Below are positions 27,639-36,555 of a DNA stretch of 64,000 nucleotides, piece after piece (within the stretch, counting starts at the first letter, position 1; each line of letters opens with the position of its first letter). The stretch is taken from NCBI GenBank assembly GCA_043763845.1, contig JAYULE010000185.1, positions 1 through 64,000 on the forward strand. Reading direction: 5' to 3'. The position numbers and the translations under genes were made by a program. The notes under the pieces were generated by a model, which saw nothing but the letters and a program-made list of their open reading frames with translations, was not told the origin of the DNA and ran no database searches. This DNA comes from Pseudopedobacter sp043763845. GTDB lineage: Bacteria > Bacteroidota > Bacteroidia > Sphingobacteriales > Sphingobacteriaceae.

Positions 27639-30467
27639 ATGTATAAAACACTATTAATCAAATTAATACTTACAATTACTTTAACCATAACATTAATACC
27701 CAGTAATGCCCAAATATTAGATCAAATTCAAAACCCTCCTAGCTTAAAGTTTAACCAAATTAACACCAAAGACTTTCAAATAATTTACCCAATAGGCTTA
27801 GAAACCGAAGCACAAAAAGTTGGAAATACTTTAGATGCTATTTTATTAGAGGTAATTAAAACACTAAACAAACCGCCCCACCCTATTTCAATTATCTTAC
27901 AAAACCAAGGTGTAATTTCAAATGCGTTTGTAAGTATGGCACCAAGGCGTAGCGAGTTTTACACTATCCCCGGTCAAGAATTTGATATGCAAGATTGGGT
28001 AAACAGCCTTTGCGTACATGAGTTACGTCACGTAGTGCAATTTGATAAAGTTGCCGGTTACCTAGGAAAACCTTTGTTTGAAGAATTAAAATTGGCCCTG
28101 TTTGGTATTAACTTACCACCTTGGTATTTTGAAGGCGATGCAGTTGGAATAGAGACTGTGTTAACCCCTGCGGGGCGTGGTAGGCAACCCAATTTCGAAA
28201 TGGTTTTACGTACCAATTTACTAAGCAATAAAAACTTTAGTTACAGTAAAAACTATTTGGGTTCGATAAAAAATAACACCCCAGGTTATTACCCTTTAGG
28301 CTACTTTATGGTTAGTAAAATGAGGAGAGATTTTGGTGCCGATATATTGGATAAAACCTTAACTCGAATTGCAAAATTTCCCATACGGCCTTATAGTCTT
28401 TCTAACTCTTTTAAAAAATATTCGGGTTACAACACACGCCAACTTTACCTAAAAACTATGGTTGAAATTGATAGCCTTTGGCAACAGCAAGCGCAGCAAA
28501 CTAAGGGAGTAAAATATGCTCCGTTAAACCCGCAAACGCCCAATAACCCTACCAATTATTTGTTCCCTTTTCTAATGGATGATGGCAACATTATTTGCTT
28601 AAAAAACTCGAAAGGTATTACGCCAACTATTACGCTGCTATCCCCGCAAGGGAAACAAAAAAAGCTTGTAAGGATTGCTTACCAAACCGAACCTAACCTG
28701 CATTATGCAAATGACTTGTTGGTTTGGGACGAGTACCGCAGCGACGAACGGTTTCACCAACGCAGTTTTAGTGTAATTAATACCTATAACCTAAAAACCA
28801 AAATACATAAGCAATTAACGTTTAAAACTAGGTTGTTTTCTCCTGCCCTATCGGCCGATGCTAAAATAATTATAGCCGTAAAAGTAAGTTTGCAAAATAA
28901 ATTTGAGCTGGTTGAATTGGATGCCACAACTGGTAAACAATTACAAACCTACCCTAATCCCGAAAATTTGGTTTTACAATTCCCTAGGTTTGATGCTGAA
29001 GGCAAGCGTATTATAGTAACCGCACTTAGCCAATCGGGTAAAACCTTATTAATTTATAACCGCATTCAAAAATCATTTGAGCAAATTTTACCATTTTCAC
29101 GCCAATTAATTAACCGCCCGTTTTTTTACAAAAACCAAGTAATTTACAAAGCACATTATAACGGTATTGAAAATATGTACAGCATAAATTTGGCTAATAA
29201 AAAAATCAGCCAAATTACCAATGCTCAATTTGGGGCTTTTAATGCCGATATTAACGGCAATAAATTTTTATTTAACGATTACCAATACAACGGCTACAAT
29301 ATAGCTCAACTTAGTTTAGATAGCCTTTTCGCTAAAGCGGATACCACTTTTAGCAATAACTTTGTTGAATATTTTAAACCCTTACTTGCACAAGAAAATA
29401 GCGGAGATGTACTTAAAAATATTCCTGATAAAATTTACAAACCAAAACCTTACAGCGAACTTGGGCATCTTTTTTATTTCCACAGCATAAGCCCAATTAC
29501 CAATAATAACGATTTTTTTGACACTGGAGTTATTGGCTTAGAAGTACTATCGAACAATAAATTAAGCACTTTAGCTTTTACAGCTGGTTACCAATACCAA
29601 CAAAATTTGCAACGTAGCCAATATCATTTCTCGTTGAATTATGCAAAATATTATCCCATTATCTCATTTAATTATCAAAATAGGCCGAAAATGGGGCAAG
29701 AAGAAATTCGACAAAATAACCAAAAGGTGGTATATCCATTTTATTGGAGAGAAAATTATAGCCAATTAAGCCTAAAATTACCCTACAAAACCAACTGGCT
29801 AAACCAAAATTTAACTATGGTTTTTAATGCCAGCACAAGCTATACGCAACGCTACAACCCCACAACAAACAATAAAAATTTTATTACCAGCATAAAATTT
29901 CCGCTACAATACCAATATGCTTTTAGTTTAAACCAAAGTCAAAGTCAACGCGATTTAGCCCCGCGTTTTGGGCAAAATATAAGTTTTGGTTATAGTCATT
30001 TACCATTTAACACCCAAAAAGGCCAGCTTTCTTTTATACGTAGCCAATTTTACTTTCCAGGATTGTTTGCAAACCACAGCCTACAAGCAAGTTATAATAT
30101 GCAGAATGCAAACGGTGTATATAATTTTGATATTGATATACCGCGGGCAAGTGGTACAGCAAATATTGATGCTATTGGCAAAATTAAAAATACCTTGCTG
30201 TTAGATTATAGGTTCCCAATTGCTTACCCCGATTTTGAATTAGGCCCATTAGCTTACATAAAACGTTTTAAAGGCGGCCTTTTTGCCGATTTTGAGAATT
30301 TAGGAACTAGCAAAGGTTTGCGCACTTGCGGGGTTGAACTTAGAGCCGATATGAACTTGTTACGCTACTATTTACCAAATTTTGATTTGGGTGGTAAATT
30401 AATTTTTCCGGTAAACAATCGTAGCAAAAGCCCCATATTCGAATTTGGGTTTAACTATAATTTATAA
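27639..30467 (+). CDS. Secreted HExxH metallopeptidase-like protein with beta-propeller and outer-membrane barrel
   Basis: 942 residues. Signal peptide (1-24, ending NAQ). Residues about 40-290 form a peptidase-MA-like domain with the zinc motif HELRH (127-131) and a candidate third ligand in WYFEGDAVGIET (Glu165). A WD40/TolB-like propeller (about 300-560) follows with repeated blade signatures such as FSPALSADAKII. The final ~330 residues show alternating beta strands and end in an aromatic-rich strand (FEFGFNYNL), as in outer-membrane barrels. The barrel would anchor the peptidase in the outer membrane. Substrate unknown. The gene stands alone between long intergenic regions. Confidence 0.83.
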   Translation: MYKTLLIKLILTITLTITLIPSNAQILDQIQNPPSLKFNQINTKDFQIIYPIGLETEAQKVGNTLDAILLEVIKTLNKPPHPISIILQNQGVISNAFVSMAPRRSEFYTIPGQEFDMQDWVNSLCVHELRHVVQFDKVAGYLGKPLFEELKLALFGINLPPWYFEGDAVGIETVLTPAGRGRQPNFEMVLRTNLLSNKNFSYSKNYLGSIKNNTPGYYPLGYFMVSKMRRDFGADILDKTLTRIAKFPIRPYSLSNSFKKYSGYNTRQLYLKTMVEIDSLWQQQAQQTKGVKYAPLNPQTPNNPTNYLFPFLMDDGNIICLKNSKGITPTITLLSPQGKQKKLVRIAYQTEPNLHYANDLLVWDEYRSDERFHQRSFSVINTYNLKTKIHKQLTFKTRLFSPALSADAKIIIAVKVSLQNKFELVELDATTGKQLQTYPNPENLVLQFPRFDAEGKRIIVTALSQSGKTLLIYNRIQKSFEQILPFSRQLINRPFFYKNQVIYKAHYNGIENMYSINLANKKISQITNAQFGAFNADINGNKFLFNDYQYNGYNIAQLSLDSLFAKADTTFSNNFVEYFKPLLAQENSGDVLKNIPDKIYKPKPYSELGHLFYFHSISPITNNNDFFDTGVIGLEVLSNNKLSTLAFTAGYQYQQNLQRSQYHFSLNYAKYYPIISFNYQNRPKMGQEEIRQNNQKVVYPFYWRENYSQLSLKLPYKTNWLNQNLTMVFNASTSYTQRYNPTTNNKNFITSIKFPLQYQYAFSLNQSQSQRDLAPRFGQNISFGYSHLPFNTQKGQLSFIRSQFYFPGLFANHSLQASYNMQNANGVYNFDIDIPRASGTANIDAIGKIKNTLLLDYRFPIAYPDFELGPLAYIKRFKGGLFADFENLGTSKGLRTCGVELRADMNLLRYYLPNFDLGGKLIFPVNNRSKSPIFEFGFNYNL

Positions 30468-30903
30468 AATCTTAAATTCAACAAATAATTACAACACGGC
30501 ATAAGGCAAACATAGAAAACCGGCGGGCGGCTTAATACAAATTAGCGCCTTCAATTGTGTTTATGGTAAAGAATCAGTGCTAAGGGGTATAAATAAAGAA
30601 GTTTTAAATTTACTATTTAGTTGATATGAGACCGCTGGTTTATGTCGATAATTTTGGCGTAATGGACATTTATAGTGTTTTATGGGAGACCTTAGTTCCA
30701 TGTAAATAAAAATGGTAGTCTATTTTTTGCAGAATTTTGTAGAGTTAAATATACTATAGACTTTTTATATTTTCCAATGTTAAACCGTCTCATTCGCTTA
30801 CAAAATATTATACTATATTATATTAATATTGCATATCAAACACATTATACAAAACATCGAATATTATATGTGTTTAAACATCTATTGCTCAGCTTAACTA
30901 TTT
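30468..30903. other. Intergenic region without recognised feature
   Basis: AT-rich spacer after the metallopeptidase gene and before promoter module A. A moderately GC-rich patch (about 30490-30545) could be a decayed fragment, but no frame is convincing. No hairpin terminator is obvious. Confidence 0.5.
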
Positions 30904-31010
30904 CTTAACATAATTGTAACTGTTTGTTTACGAATATCTTAAATACTAAAATTTGCAATTTTTTTTCTTAAAACGCTTGCATTTTTGTTTTACAACAATT
31001 ACATTTAGCC
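30904..31010 (+). promoter_or_regulatory. Island promoter module, copy A
   Basis: Same order and spacing as copies B and C: CTTAAC, then TTTGTTTAC (from 30923; imperfect palindrome 30921-30936), then CTTGCA (30976) supplying the -33 TTG, then TACATTTA (31000-31007) as the -7 TAnnTTT box, with 20 bases between TTG and TAC. It ends about 65 bases before the ATG of the amidohydrolase gene at 31076. Confidence 0.75.
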
Positions 31011-31075
31011 ATTAAAACATTTAATTATAAATTAAGTAAAATAATAAAATTAGTTTTTACCCTAAAAAATAAATT

Positions 31076-31630
31076 ATGTCAATTACAATTCCCACCCAAT
31101 ACCAGTGGCTAAACCAAGAAGGTGGCCCTAAAATGCTTGTTGAAGCACTAAAATTGTATGGTACGCTTGAAGTGACGGGCCATGGTAATAACTCTACCAT
31201 TATGCAATGGGCAAAAGAAGTAGGCGGCAAAGTTGCCGATGTTTACAAAGCCGATAAAATACCTTGGTGTGGCTTATTTATGGCTGTAATAGCCAAACGT
31301 AGTGGTAAAATAGTACCTAAAGACCCACTTTGGGCATTAAACTGGGGCACATTTGGTACCGCTACTAATACCGCAATGCTTGGCGATACCCTTGTTTTTG
31401 TTCGTCGTACTCTTGAAGGTGCAAAAGCTGGCCACGTTGCCGTATATATAGGCGAAGATGAAACTGCCTACCACGTTATAGGCGGCAACCAAGACGATAA
31501 AGTTAGCTTTACCCGTATGGCTAAAACCAGGCTTTATGCTATACGTAGGCCACAATACAATGTACAACCAGCTAATGTGCGGGTAATAAAATTGTTGCCC
31601 AAAGGCGGGTTAAGTAATAATGAGGGGTAG
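31076..31630 (+). CDS. TIGR02594-type NlpC/CHAP-like amidohydrolase (endolysin-like)
   Basis: 184 residues with no signal peptide. The fold and motifs match TIGR02594 cysteine peptidases/amidases of phage-lysin type: nucleophile Cys65 in IPWCGLFMA, His120 in AGHVAVYIGED, and a polar third residue in GGNQDDKV (Asn138). It probably cleaves peptide or amide bonds in peptidoglycan. The lack of an export signal is what one expects of an endolysin or an injected effector, not of an ordinary cell-wall remodelling enzyme. It is the first gene of the island and has its own copy of the shared promoter module. No holin or immunity gene is obvious next to it. Confidence 0.85.
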   Translation: MSITIPTQYQWLNQEGGPKMLVEALKLYGTLEVTGHGNNSTIMQWAKEVGGKVADVYKADKIPWCGLFMAVIAKRSGKIVPKDPLWALNWGTFGTATNTAMLGDTLVFVRRTLEGAKAGHVAVYIGEDETAYHVIGGNQDDKVSFTRMAKTRLYAIRRPQYNVQPANVRVIKLLPKGGLSNNEG

Positions 31631-31740
31631 GGATTTACTTGAATTATAAACACAATTAACTTAGTTAGGTGTAAAAGCACTAGTGCATTTGTAAATTTTA
31701 GTGTGCCGATTTTAAGAGCGTTAACGATTGAGGCGGCATA

Positions 31741-31788
31741 CTTTTTATCAATTGCCGTTGGCTTAAGCCAACCGCAATTGATAAAAAG
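31741..31788. repeat. Near-perfect 48-bp palindrome
   Basis: CTTTTTATCAATTGC (31741-31755) pairs with GCAATTGATAAAAAG (31774-31788) around a fully palindromic centre GTTGGCTTAAGCCAAC (31757-31772); the only break is a C/C mismatch. It sits between the amidohydrolase and patatin genes. It could be a terminator-like hairpin, a cruciform or recombination site, or the remnant of a small mobile element. Confidence 0.85.
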
Positions 31789-31848
31789 ATATAGCCGAAA
31801 GCGTGTTTAAACGCCCAAATTATAAAAAATATTAATTCTCGAAACAAA

Positions 31849-32865
31849 ATGAAAAAAATAATTTCTATTGATGGTGGTGGTATACGAGGCATTATACCAG
31901 GCCAAGTGTTAGTGGCATTAGAAAAAAAACTACAAATAAAAACAGGAAACACCGATGCTCGTATAGCGCATTATTTCGATTTTTTTGCAGGAACCAGTAC
32001 TGGGGGTATTTTAACCTGCCTGCTACTTTGTCCCGATGAAACAAACCCTTTAATGCCAAAATTTACGGCTAAGCAAGCGGTAGATTTATATATGAATAAT
32101 GGAAATAAAATTTTTGATGCCTCGAGTTGGCAAAAATTTACACAAGGTTTATTTGATGAAAAATACCCTAGTGCCCCTATTGAAAAAACTTTATTAAAAT
32201 ACTTTGGTAATACAAGGCTAAGTAGCCTCCTTAAGCCATGCCTAATAACTGCTTATGATATTATGGAGCGCAAAACTCATTTTTTTGCCCAGCATGATTA
32301 TAATAGAAAAGGCGACGGTGGCGATTTTTTAATAAGAGATGTATGTAGGGCAACATCGGCTGCGCCCACTTATTTTGAAACTGCGTTAATAAAATCTATT
32401 AGTGGGGTTTCTTACCCTTTAATAGATGGTGGCATTTTTGCCAACGACCCAGCATTGTGCGCCTACTCCGAAGTGCGTAACGCCAAAGGTTTACCTACTG
32501 CAAAAGATATGTTTATTCTTTCGCTTGGTACTGGAAGCGAAAGTAAATCCTACAATTATAATAAAGCAAAAGATTGGGGTGCAGTAGGCTGGATAAAACC
32601 TGTAATTGATATTATGATGTCGGCATCGGCCGAAACCACCCATTACCATTTGCTAAAAATGTTTGCAGCAAATGGCAATCAAAATAACTATATGCGCATA
32701 CAACCTAAAAGTTTAAGCAATGCAAAACCAGATATGGACGATGCCAGCCTAAACAACTTAATGGCTTTAAAAGAAGTAGGCATTAAAACAGCTGAAAATT
32801 GTAACAGCGATTTAGATATTATTGTGGATATATTAATGGAAGGCGAGGATAAGGTTGAATATTAA
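31849..32865 (+). CDS. Patatin-like phospholipase
   Basis: 338 residues with no signal peptide. All patatin landmarks are present: glycine-rich oxyanion loop DGGGIRG (8-14), nucleophile Ser50 in GTSTGG, and the catalytic Asp193 in the DGG motif (LIDGGIFANDP). Such enzymes hydrolyse acyl esters of phospholipids; they act in lipid turnover, as secreted toxins, or as effectors of anti-phage systems (CapV). No cyclic-nucleotide synthase is near, so a CBASS role is not supported. Position after an endolysin-like gene suggests that wall- and membrane-degrading enzymes may work together here (inference). It lacks its own copy of the promoter module. Confidence 0.93.
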   Translation: MKKIISIDGGGIRGIIPGQVLVALEKKLQIKTGNTDARIAHYFDFFAGTSTGGILTCLLLCPDETNPLMPKFTAKQAVDLYMNNGNKIFDASSWQKFTQGLFDEKYPSAPIEKTLLKYFGNTRLSSLLKPCLITAYDIMERKTHFFAQHDYNRKGDGGDFLIRDVCRATSAAPTYFETALIKSISGVSYPLIDGGIFANDPALCAYSEVRNAKGLPTAKDMFILSLGTGSESKSYNYNKAKDWGAVGWIKPVIDIMMSASAETTHYHLLKMFAANGNQNNYMRIQPKSLSNAKPDMDDASLNNLMALKEVGIKTAENCNSDLDIIVDILMEGEDKVEY

Positions 32866-33030
32866 TTGAACAACGGGCTTTTGGACAACCAGCTTCCATA
32901 CTTTCGTTTTCCGCCTCGGGCAGCCAGCCTCGGGATTTCTTAACAAGGCAAAAAAGCTTAAACCCAACACCAATTTTGCCCTGTTTTCGCTACCCCTTGT
33001 CCATCTCTCCGTTGGGGGTTGGTAGGCCAA

Positions 33031-33138
33031 CTTAACATAAACGTAACTATTTGTTTACAAATAAATTACACTTTTAAACACCTAATATTTTTATTTAAAA
33101 AAGCTTGCAATTACCAAAACCAAAATTTACATTTATCC
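33031..33138 (+). promoter_or_regulatory. Island promoter module, copy B
   Basis: CTTAAC (33031), the palindrome TATTTGTTTACAAATA (33048-33063, 7-base arms around TT), CTTGCA (33104) with the -33 TTG, and TACATTTA (33128-33135) as -7 box. Distances from the TTTGTTTAC start to CTTGCA (54) and from CTTGCA to ACATTTA (25) equal those of copy C. The -7 box lies about 60 bases before the ATG at 33197. The preceding stretch 32866-33030 holds no gene that I can support. Confidence 0.78.
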
Positions 33139-33196
33139 ATAAATATAGCCTATAACTCATCTTATTTTTAATTAAAATTCCTTAAATACCAAACCT

Positions 33197-34027
33197 ATGC
33201 CACACACCCAATGCCTAGTTACCCCTGCTTTTTCTATTGTAGGCACACAACAAATAATAAACCAACCAGCCAGTTTTTCTTTTGAGTTCGACAGTGTTGA
33301 AGACCAAGCCTTAATATTGGCCTACCAATGGTATGTAAATGGTAATTTAGTAATCAATAAAAATCAACCCACATTTACCGAGCAAATGCAATTAGGTACT
33401 TATACTATTGGTGGCAGATTATTAACAGCGGAAGGCTGGAGCGGTATAAAAACAATATTTTTTGAAAAATTAGAACAGAATATTACACCCATTGGTAATT
33501 TTACTTTTATGGCAGTTTATTTTAAATGGCTTGAAGGTGCAGGTACAGATTTAGATATTAAAGTGGGTTTTGAAAATACGGGTACAATTTACGATAAAAA
33601 ATATGCTGGTTATAATCAGATTGCTAATATGCAAAATGGATACACATTGCCCGCAAATATCACTCCACAAACTGATGCTTATTTATGGTGGGGATCAGAT
33701 AGTACAGGTACTGCTGGTACAGAATCTGTATTAATTGGTGTCCAAAAATTTATTGCCGATAATCCTTTATCCCTAAATATAGTTGAAATTGCATTGTATG
33801 CTACTTGGTTCGGTGCACCAAATTCGGGCATATTTACAGTGGAGTTAAAGACTTATTTAAATGGTACTATGGCCAAAAATGGTACTGTTTTTGAAAACAC
33901 TGGCGGTACAGCCCCGTTTACTAATTCTAAAACAATTACTACTTTAAACAATAAGCCTAATTACTATAAAATAGGCATCATAAAATATAACAAAACAAGC
34001 AATTTGGCACAATTACAAACTTTATAA
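33197..34027 (+). CDS. Ig-like, beta-rich protein without signal peptide (possible fibre/surface component)
   Basis: 276 residues. Residues about 10-90 look like a PKD/Ig-like domain (FSFEFDS, LAYQWYVNG, TYTIGGRLLTAEGWSG). Residues about 100-260 form a second beta-rich domain (AVYFKWLEGAGTDLDIKVGF, YLWWGSDSTGTAG, VEIALYATWFGAPNSG). No signal peptide, membrane helix or sorting domain. The second domain reminds me of proteins found with phage-type appendages in Bacteroidota, but I cannot name a family. It is driven by promoter module B and is followed after 57 bases by the T9SS cargo gene. Confidence 0.8.
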   Translation: MPHTQCLVTPAFSIVGTQQIINQPASFSFEFDSVEDQALILAYQWYVNGNLVINKNQPTFTEQMQLGTYTIGGRLLTAEGWSGIKTIFFEKLEQNITPIGNFTFMAVYFKWLEGAGTDLDIKVGFENTGTIYDKKYAGYNQIANMQNGYTLPANITPQTDAYLWWGSDSTGTAGTESVLIGVQKFIADNPLSLNIVEIALYATWFGAPNSGIFTVELKTYLNGTMAKNGTVFENTGGTAPFTNSKTITTLNNKPNYYKIGIIKYNKTSNLAQLQTL

Positions 34028-34084
34028 AAATAATTTTCTAAAACATAAACAATACACTTATTTAATCCCATAACCAATAAACTT

Positions 34085-36130
34085 ATGAAACACAAAAACC
34101 AAACCATCAAAAAAATTAAATTAGCACTAACATTTACCCTATTTGCATTTGCTAACTTAAACAATGCAACCGCACAATGGTCTAGCAACCCATCTGTAAA
34201 CACCCCTATTGCCAACACCGCACTTGCCGAATACGACCACGAATCTATACCCGATGGCAGTGGGGGAATAATAGTAGTTTGGGCAGTTAGCGATGAAAAT
34301 TTAGGTACCGATGTTATAAAAGCCAAAAGAGTATCGGCCAGCGGTGTAACTATATGGGGAGGTACAAATGGCATCCAAATAACCAACTCTACCCGTAACC
34401 AAGCCTTTCCTCATTTGGTAACCGATGGTAATGGCGGGGCAATAATTACTTGGCTTAATTTTGATGTAGATGCAGAACTTACCGCAACAGAGGCTGATGT
34501 TTACGCTCAACGCATTAACGCTAGTGGCACACTTCTTTGGGGTAACGGTGGGCTTATAATAAATGCCACCCCTGGCAACCAAGTATTTTCAAGCATTGTT
34601 AGCGATGACGCATCGGGTGCTATTATTGTATGGTCCGATGAAGCCCAAGAAGCCATTTACGCACAACGAGTGAATGCCAATGGCCAAATTATTTGGGCTG
34701 CCAATGGCAAAAATATATATACTGCCTTAATAACTAAAACTATTGGTAATAGTCAAATTTTTAAGGGTATAAATGGCAATTTTACCGTAGTTTTTAATAC
34801 CGTTTTCGAAGAGGTTAGAAACAACCAAACCAAAACTAAACCAAACGAATTTTACCTACAAACCATAAACGCAAACGGCCAAAACCAATTGGCTACCGCA
34901 ATACAATTGTACAACTTTCCTACCGATTATGATATAGAAGACATTATAAGCGATAATAACGGCGGTTTATTCAGCACCGTTTCTTACCAAACTAATACAA
35001 CAGTAAGTTTATTTTTACAAAAATATTCGGCCTTAGGTATTCCTCAATTTGCGGGCACCTATGGCCTAACAGTTGACAATAGTATAGCAAAAAGCCAAAC
35101 ATACCCCCGTTACATTGCAAACACCAATATAATTACTGACAATACCGGTGGTGCTTTAATAGGCTGGACGGATGTACGAAACAGTATTACAGGTTTTTAT
35201 GTACAACGTTTTAACAATACAGGCACAAAATTATTTAATGCCAACGATGTAAGTGTTTTTGGAAATAATTTGGATATAAACTCAGATGCACCCAGTGCAA
35301 TTATTGATAGCGATGGGAATTATGTATATATAACGCCAAAAAGCAGTACTACGTTAGGCAACGGAGCACTATACACCCAAAAAGTAAGCACCACAGGTAC
35401 AACCTTATGGACAGCAGGCGGTGTATTGGTAAGCAACTCGGCAGGCAATAAATCTAGTCCTACATTAACCCTTACGGGCAATAAAATGATAGCCCTTTGG
35501 GAAGATTTTAGAGCAAGTATACCGGCTGGTTTCAATTCGGATATTTATGCCCAAACTATAAACAGCAACGGAACCCTACCGGTTACCCTTACCACATTTA
35601 CCGCCCTTTACGGGGATGATAAAGTACGTTTAAATTGGCAAACAGCAACCGAAATTAATAACCAAGGTTTTGATATAGAACGAAGTACCGACGGACTAAT
35701 ATTTTCAAAAATAGCTTATGTAAAAGGTAATGGAACTACCAATGTGCCTCAAAACTATAACCATAACGATGCTAATTTAATTTCACAAACCCAATACCTA
35801 TACTACCGCTTAAAACAAGTAGATAGCAATGGCGAATTTGAATATTCAAACATTGTATCAGTAAAAATACCGCAATTAAACAACGCAACTTTTAGCATTT
35901 ACCCCAACCCAGTAACAGCTAAACAGTTTAATGTAAAATTAGCAGGTTTACCAAAAGGTAATTACCAAACAAGTATAACCAATATGGCAGGTATAAATGT
36001 TAAAAAAGCTATCATTTTTTGCGATGATACCTCAAACCAAGTTGTAAATGTGGATTTACCCAAAGGGATGTATAATTTAGAAATCACATCTGCAAATTAC
36101 CGTCAAGTACAAAAACTGTTGGTAGAATAA
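34085..36130 (+). CDS. Secreted repeat protein with T9SS type A sorting domain
   Basis: 681 residues. Signal peptide about 1-31 (ends ATAQ). The body (about 35-500) consists of propeller-like repeats with the signature GGAIITW / YAQRINASGTLLWG / NG. A linker domain (LPVTLTTFTALYGDDKVRLNW, about 500-600) leads to a C-terminal type A sorting domain (FSIYPNPVTAKQFNVKL to YNLEITS). The protein is therefore predicted to cross the outer membrane by the type IX system and to be attached to or released from the surface. It is the only gene of the island that clearly uses this route. It is probably cotranscribed with the Ig-like gene. The repeats resemble long beta-propeller proteins; ligand unknown. 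Confidence 0.9.
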   Translation: MKHKNQTIKKIKLALTFTLFAFANLNNATAQWSSNPSVNTPIANTALAEYDHESIPDGSGGIIVVWAVSDENLGTDVIKAKRVSASGVTIWGGTNGIQITNSTRNQAFPHLVTDGNGGAIITWLNFDVDAELTATEADVYAQRINASGTLLWGNGGLIINATPGNQVFSSIVSDDASGAIIVWSDEAQEAIYAQRVNANGQIIWAANGKNIYTALITKTIGNSQIFKGINGNFTVVFNTVFEEVRNNQTKTKPNEFYLQTINANGQNQLATAIQLYNFPTDYDIEDIISDNNGGLFSTVSYQTNTTVSLFLQKYSALGIPQFAGTYGLTVDNSIAKSQTYPRYIANTNIITDNTGGALIGWTDVRNSITGFYVQRFNNTGTKLFNANDVSVFGNNLDINSDAPSAIIDSDGNYVYITPKSSTTLGNGALYTQKVSTTGTTLWTAGGVLVSNSAGNKSSPTLTLTGNKMIALWEDFRASIPAGFNSDIYAQTINSNGTLPVTLTTFTALYGDDKVRLNWQTATEINNQGFDIERSTDGLIFSKIAYVKGNGTTNVPQNYNHNDANLISQTQYLYYRLKQVDSNGEFEYSNIVSVKIPQLNNATFSIYPNPVTAKQFNVKLAGLPKGNYQTSITNMAGINVKKAIIFCDDTSNQVVNVDLPKGMYNLEITSANYRQVQKLLVE

Positions 36131-36232
36131 GCAATGGTTTTTAACCGAAGATTTGTTTTTTACCCGTACTTAACAGTATATAGTAATAACACACCTCCCT
36201 AAAGTTTTAACTGTGGCTTTATTGTTTTCTAA

Positions 36233-36265
36233 AAGGAAGTCTTCCCTCCATGGGAAGCCTTCCTT
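36233..36265. terminator. Hairpin after the T9SS cargo gene
   Basis: AAGGAAG-T-CTTCCC (36233-36246) pairs with GGGAAG-C-CTTCCTT (36252-36265) around a 5-base loop, with one mismatch. There is no long T run after it, so termination is a guess. The stretch 36131-36232 before it holds nothing else I can support. Confidence 0.5.
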
Positions 36266-36340
36266 AAAACAACAAACTACCCCTAACGCCACGCCATTTT
36301 TGTCTTACAAACAGCTGACTTTAGCTTGCAAAACCAAACA

Positions 36341-36361
36341 CCCCCTTTGGGGGCCGGGGGG
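36341..36361. repeat. GC-rich interspersed repeat
   Basis: CCCCCTTTGGGGGCCGGGGGG, 21 bases, immediately before promoter module C. The same element type recurs at 46134, 46241-46467, 57062 and 58326 and was not seen in the core genes of the window. Confidence 0.7.
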
Positions 36362-36362
36362 A

Positions 36363-36457
36363 CTTAACCATTTGTTTACAAATAATTTACATGTTGAAAC
36401 ATCTATTAATTATTTCTTAAATCTCTTGCAATTACAGAAAACTACATATACATTTAG
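36363..36457 (+). promoter_or_regulatory. Island promoter module, copy C
   Basis: CTTAAC (36363; 11 bases closer than in A and B), palindrome ATTTGTTTACAAAT (36370-36383), CTTGCAATTAC (36425) with the -33 TTG, TACATTTA (36449-36456) as -7 box. Internal distances of 54 and 25 match copy B. The -7 box lies about 100 bases before the ATG at 36556, so the 5' leader is longer than in copies A and B. Confidence 0.78.
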
Positions 36458-36555
36458 CAAACATTTACAAACACTTAAACATAGTCCGAAGTTCGTTTCC
36501 AATTGCGATTTTGTGTAGGAGATAAAAATTTTTAATTGATACTAAGAAAAACATA

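Noticed and set aside
31849..32865. Patatin as a CBASS (CapV) effector
   Set aside because: No cyclic-nucleotide synthase or accessory gene adjoins it; the neighbours are lysin-like and structural.
36213..36518. 101-codon ORF on the plus strand between the T9SS cargo and the 624-residue gene
   Set aside because: It runs through a hairpin, a GC-rich repeat and promoter module C; the translation has no protein-like pattern.
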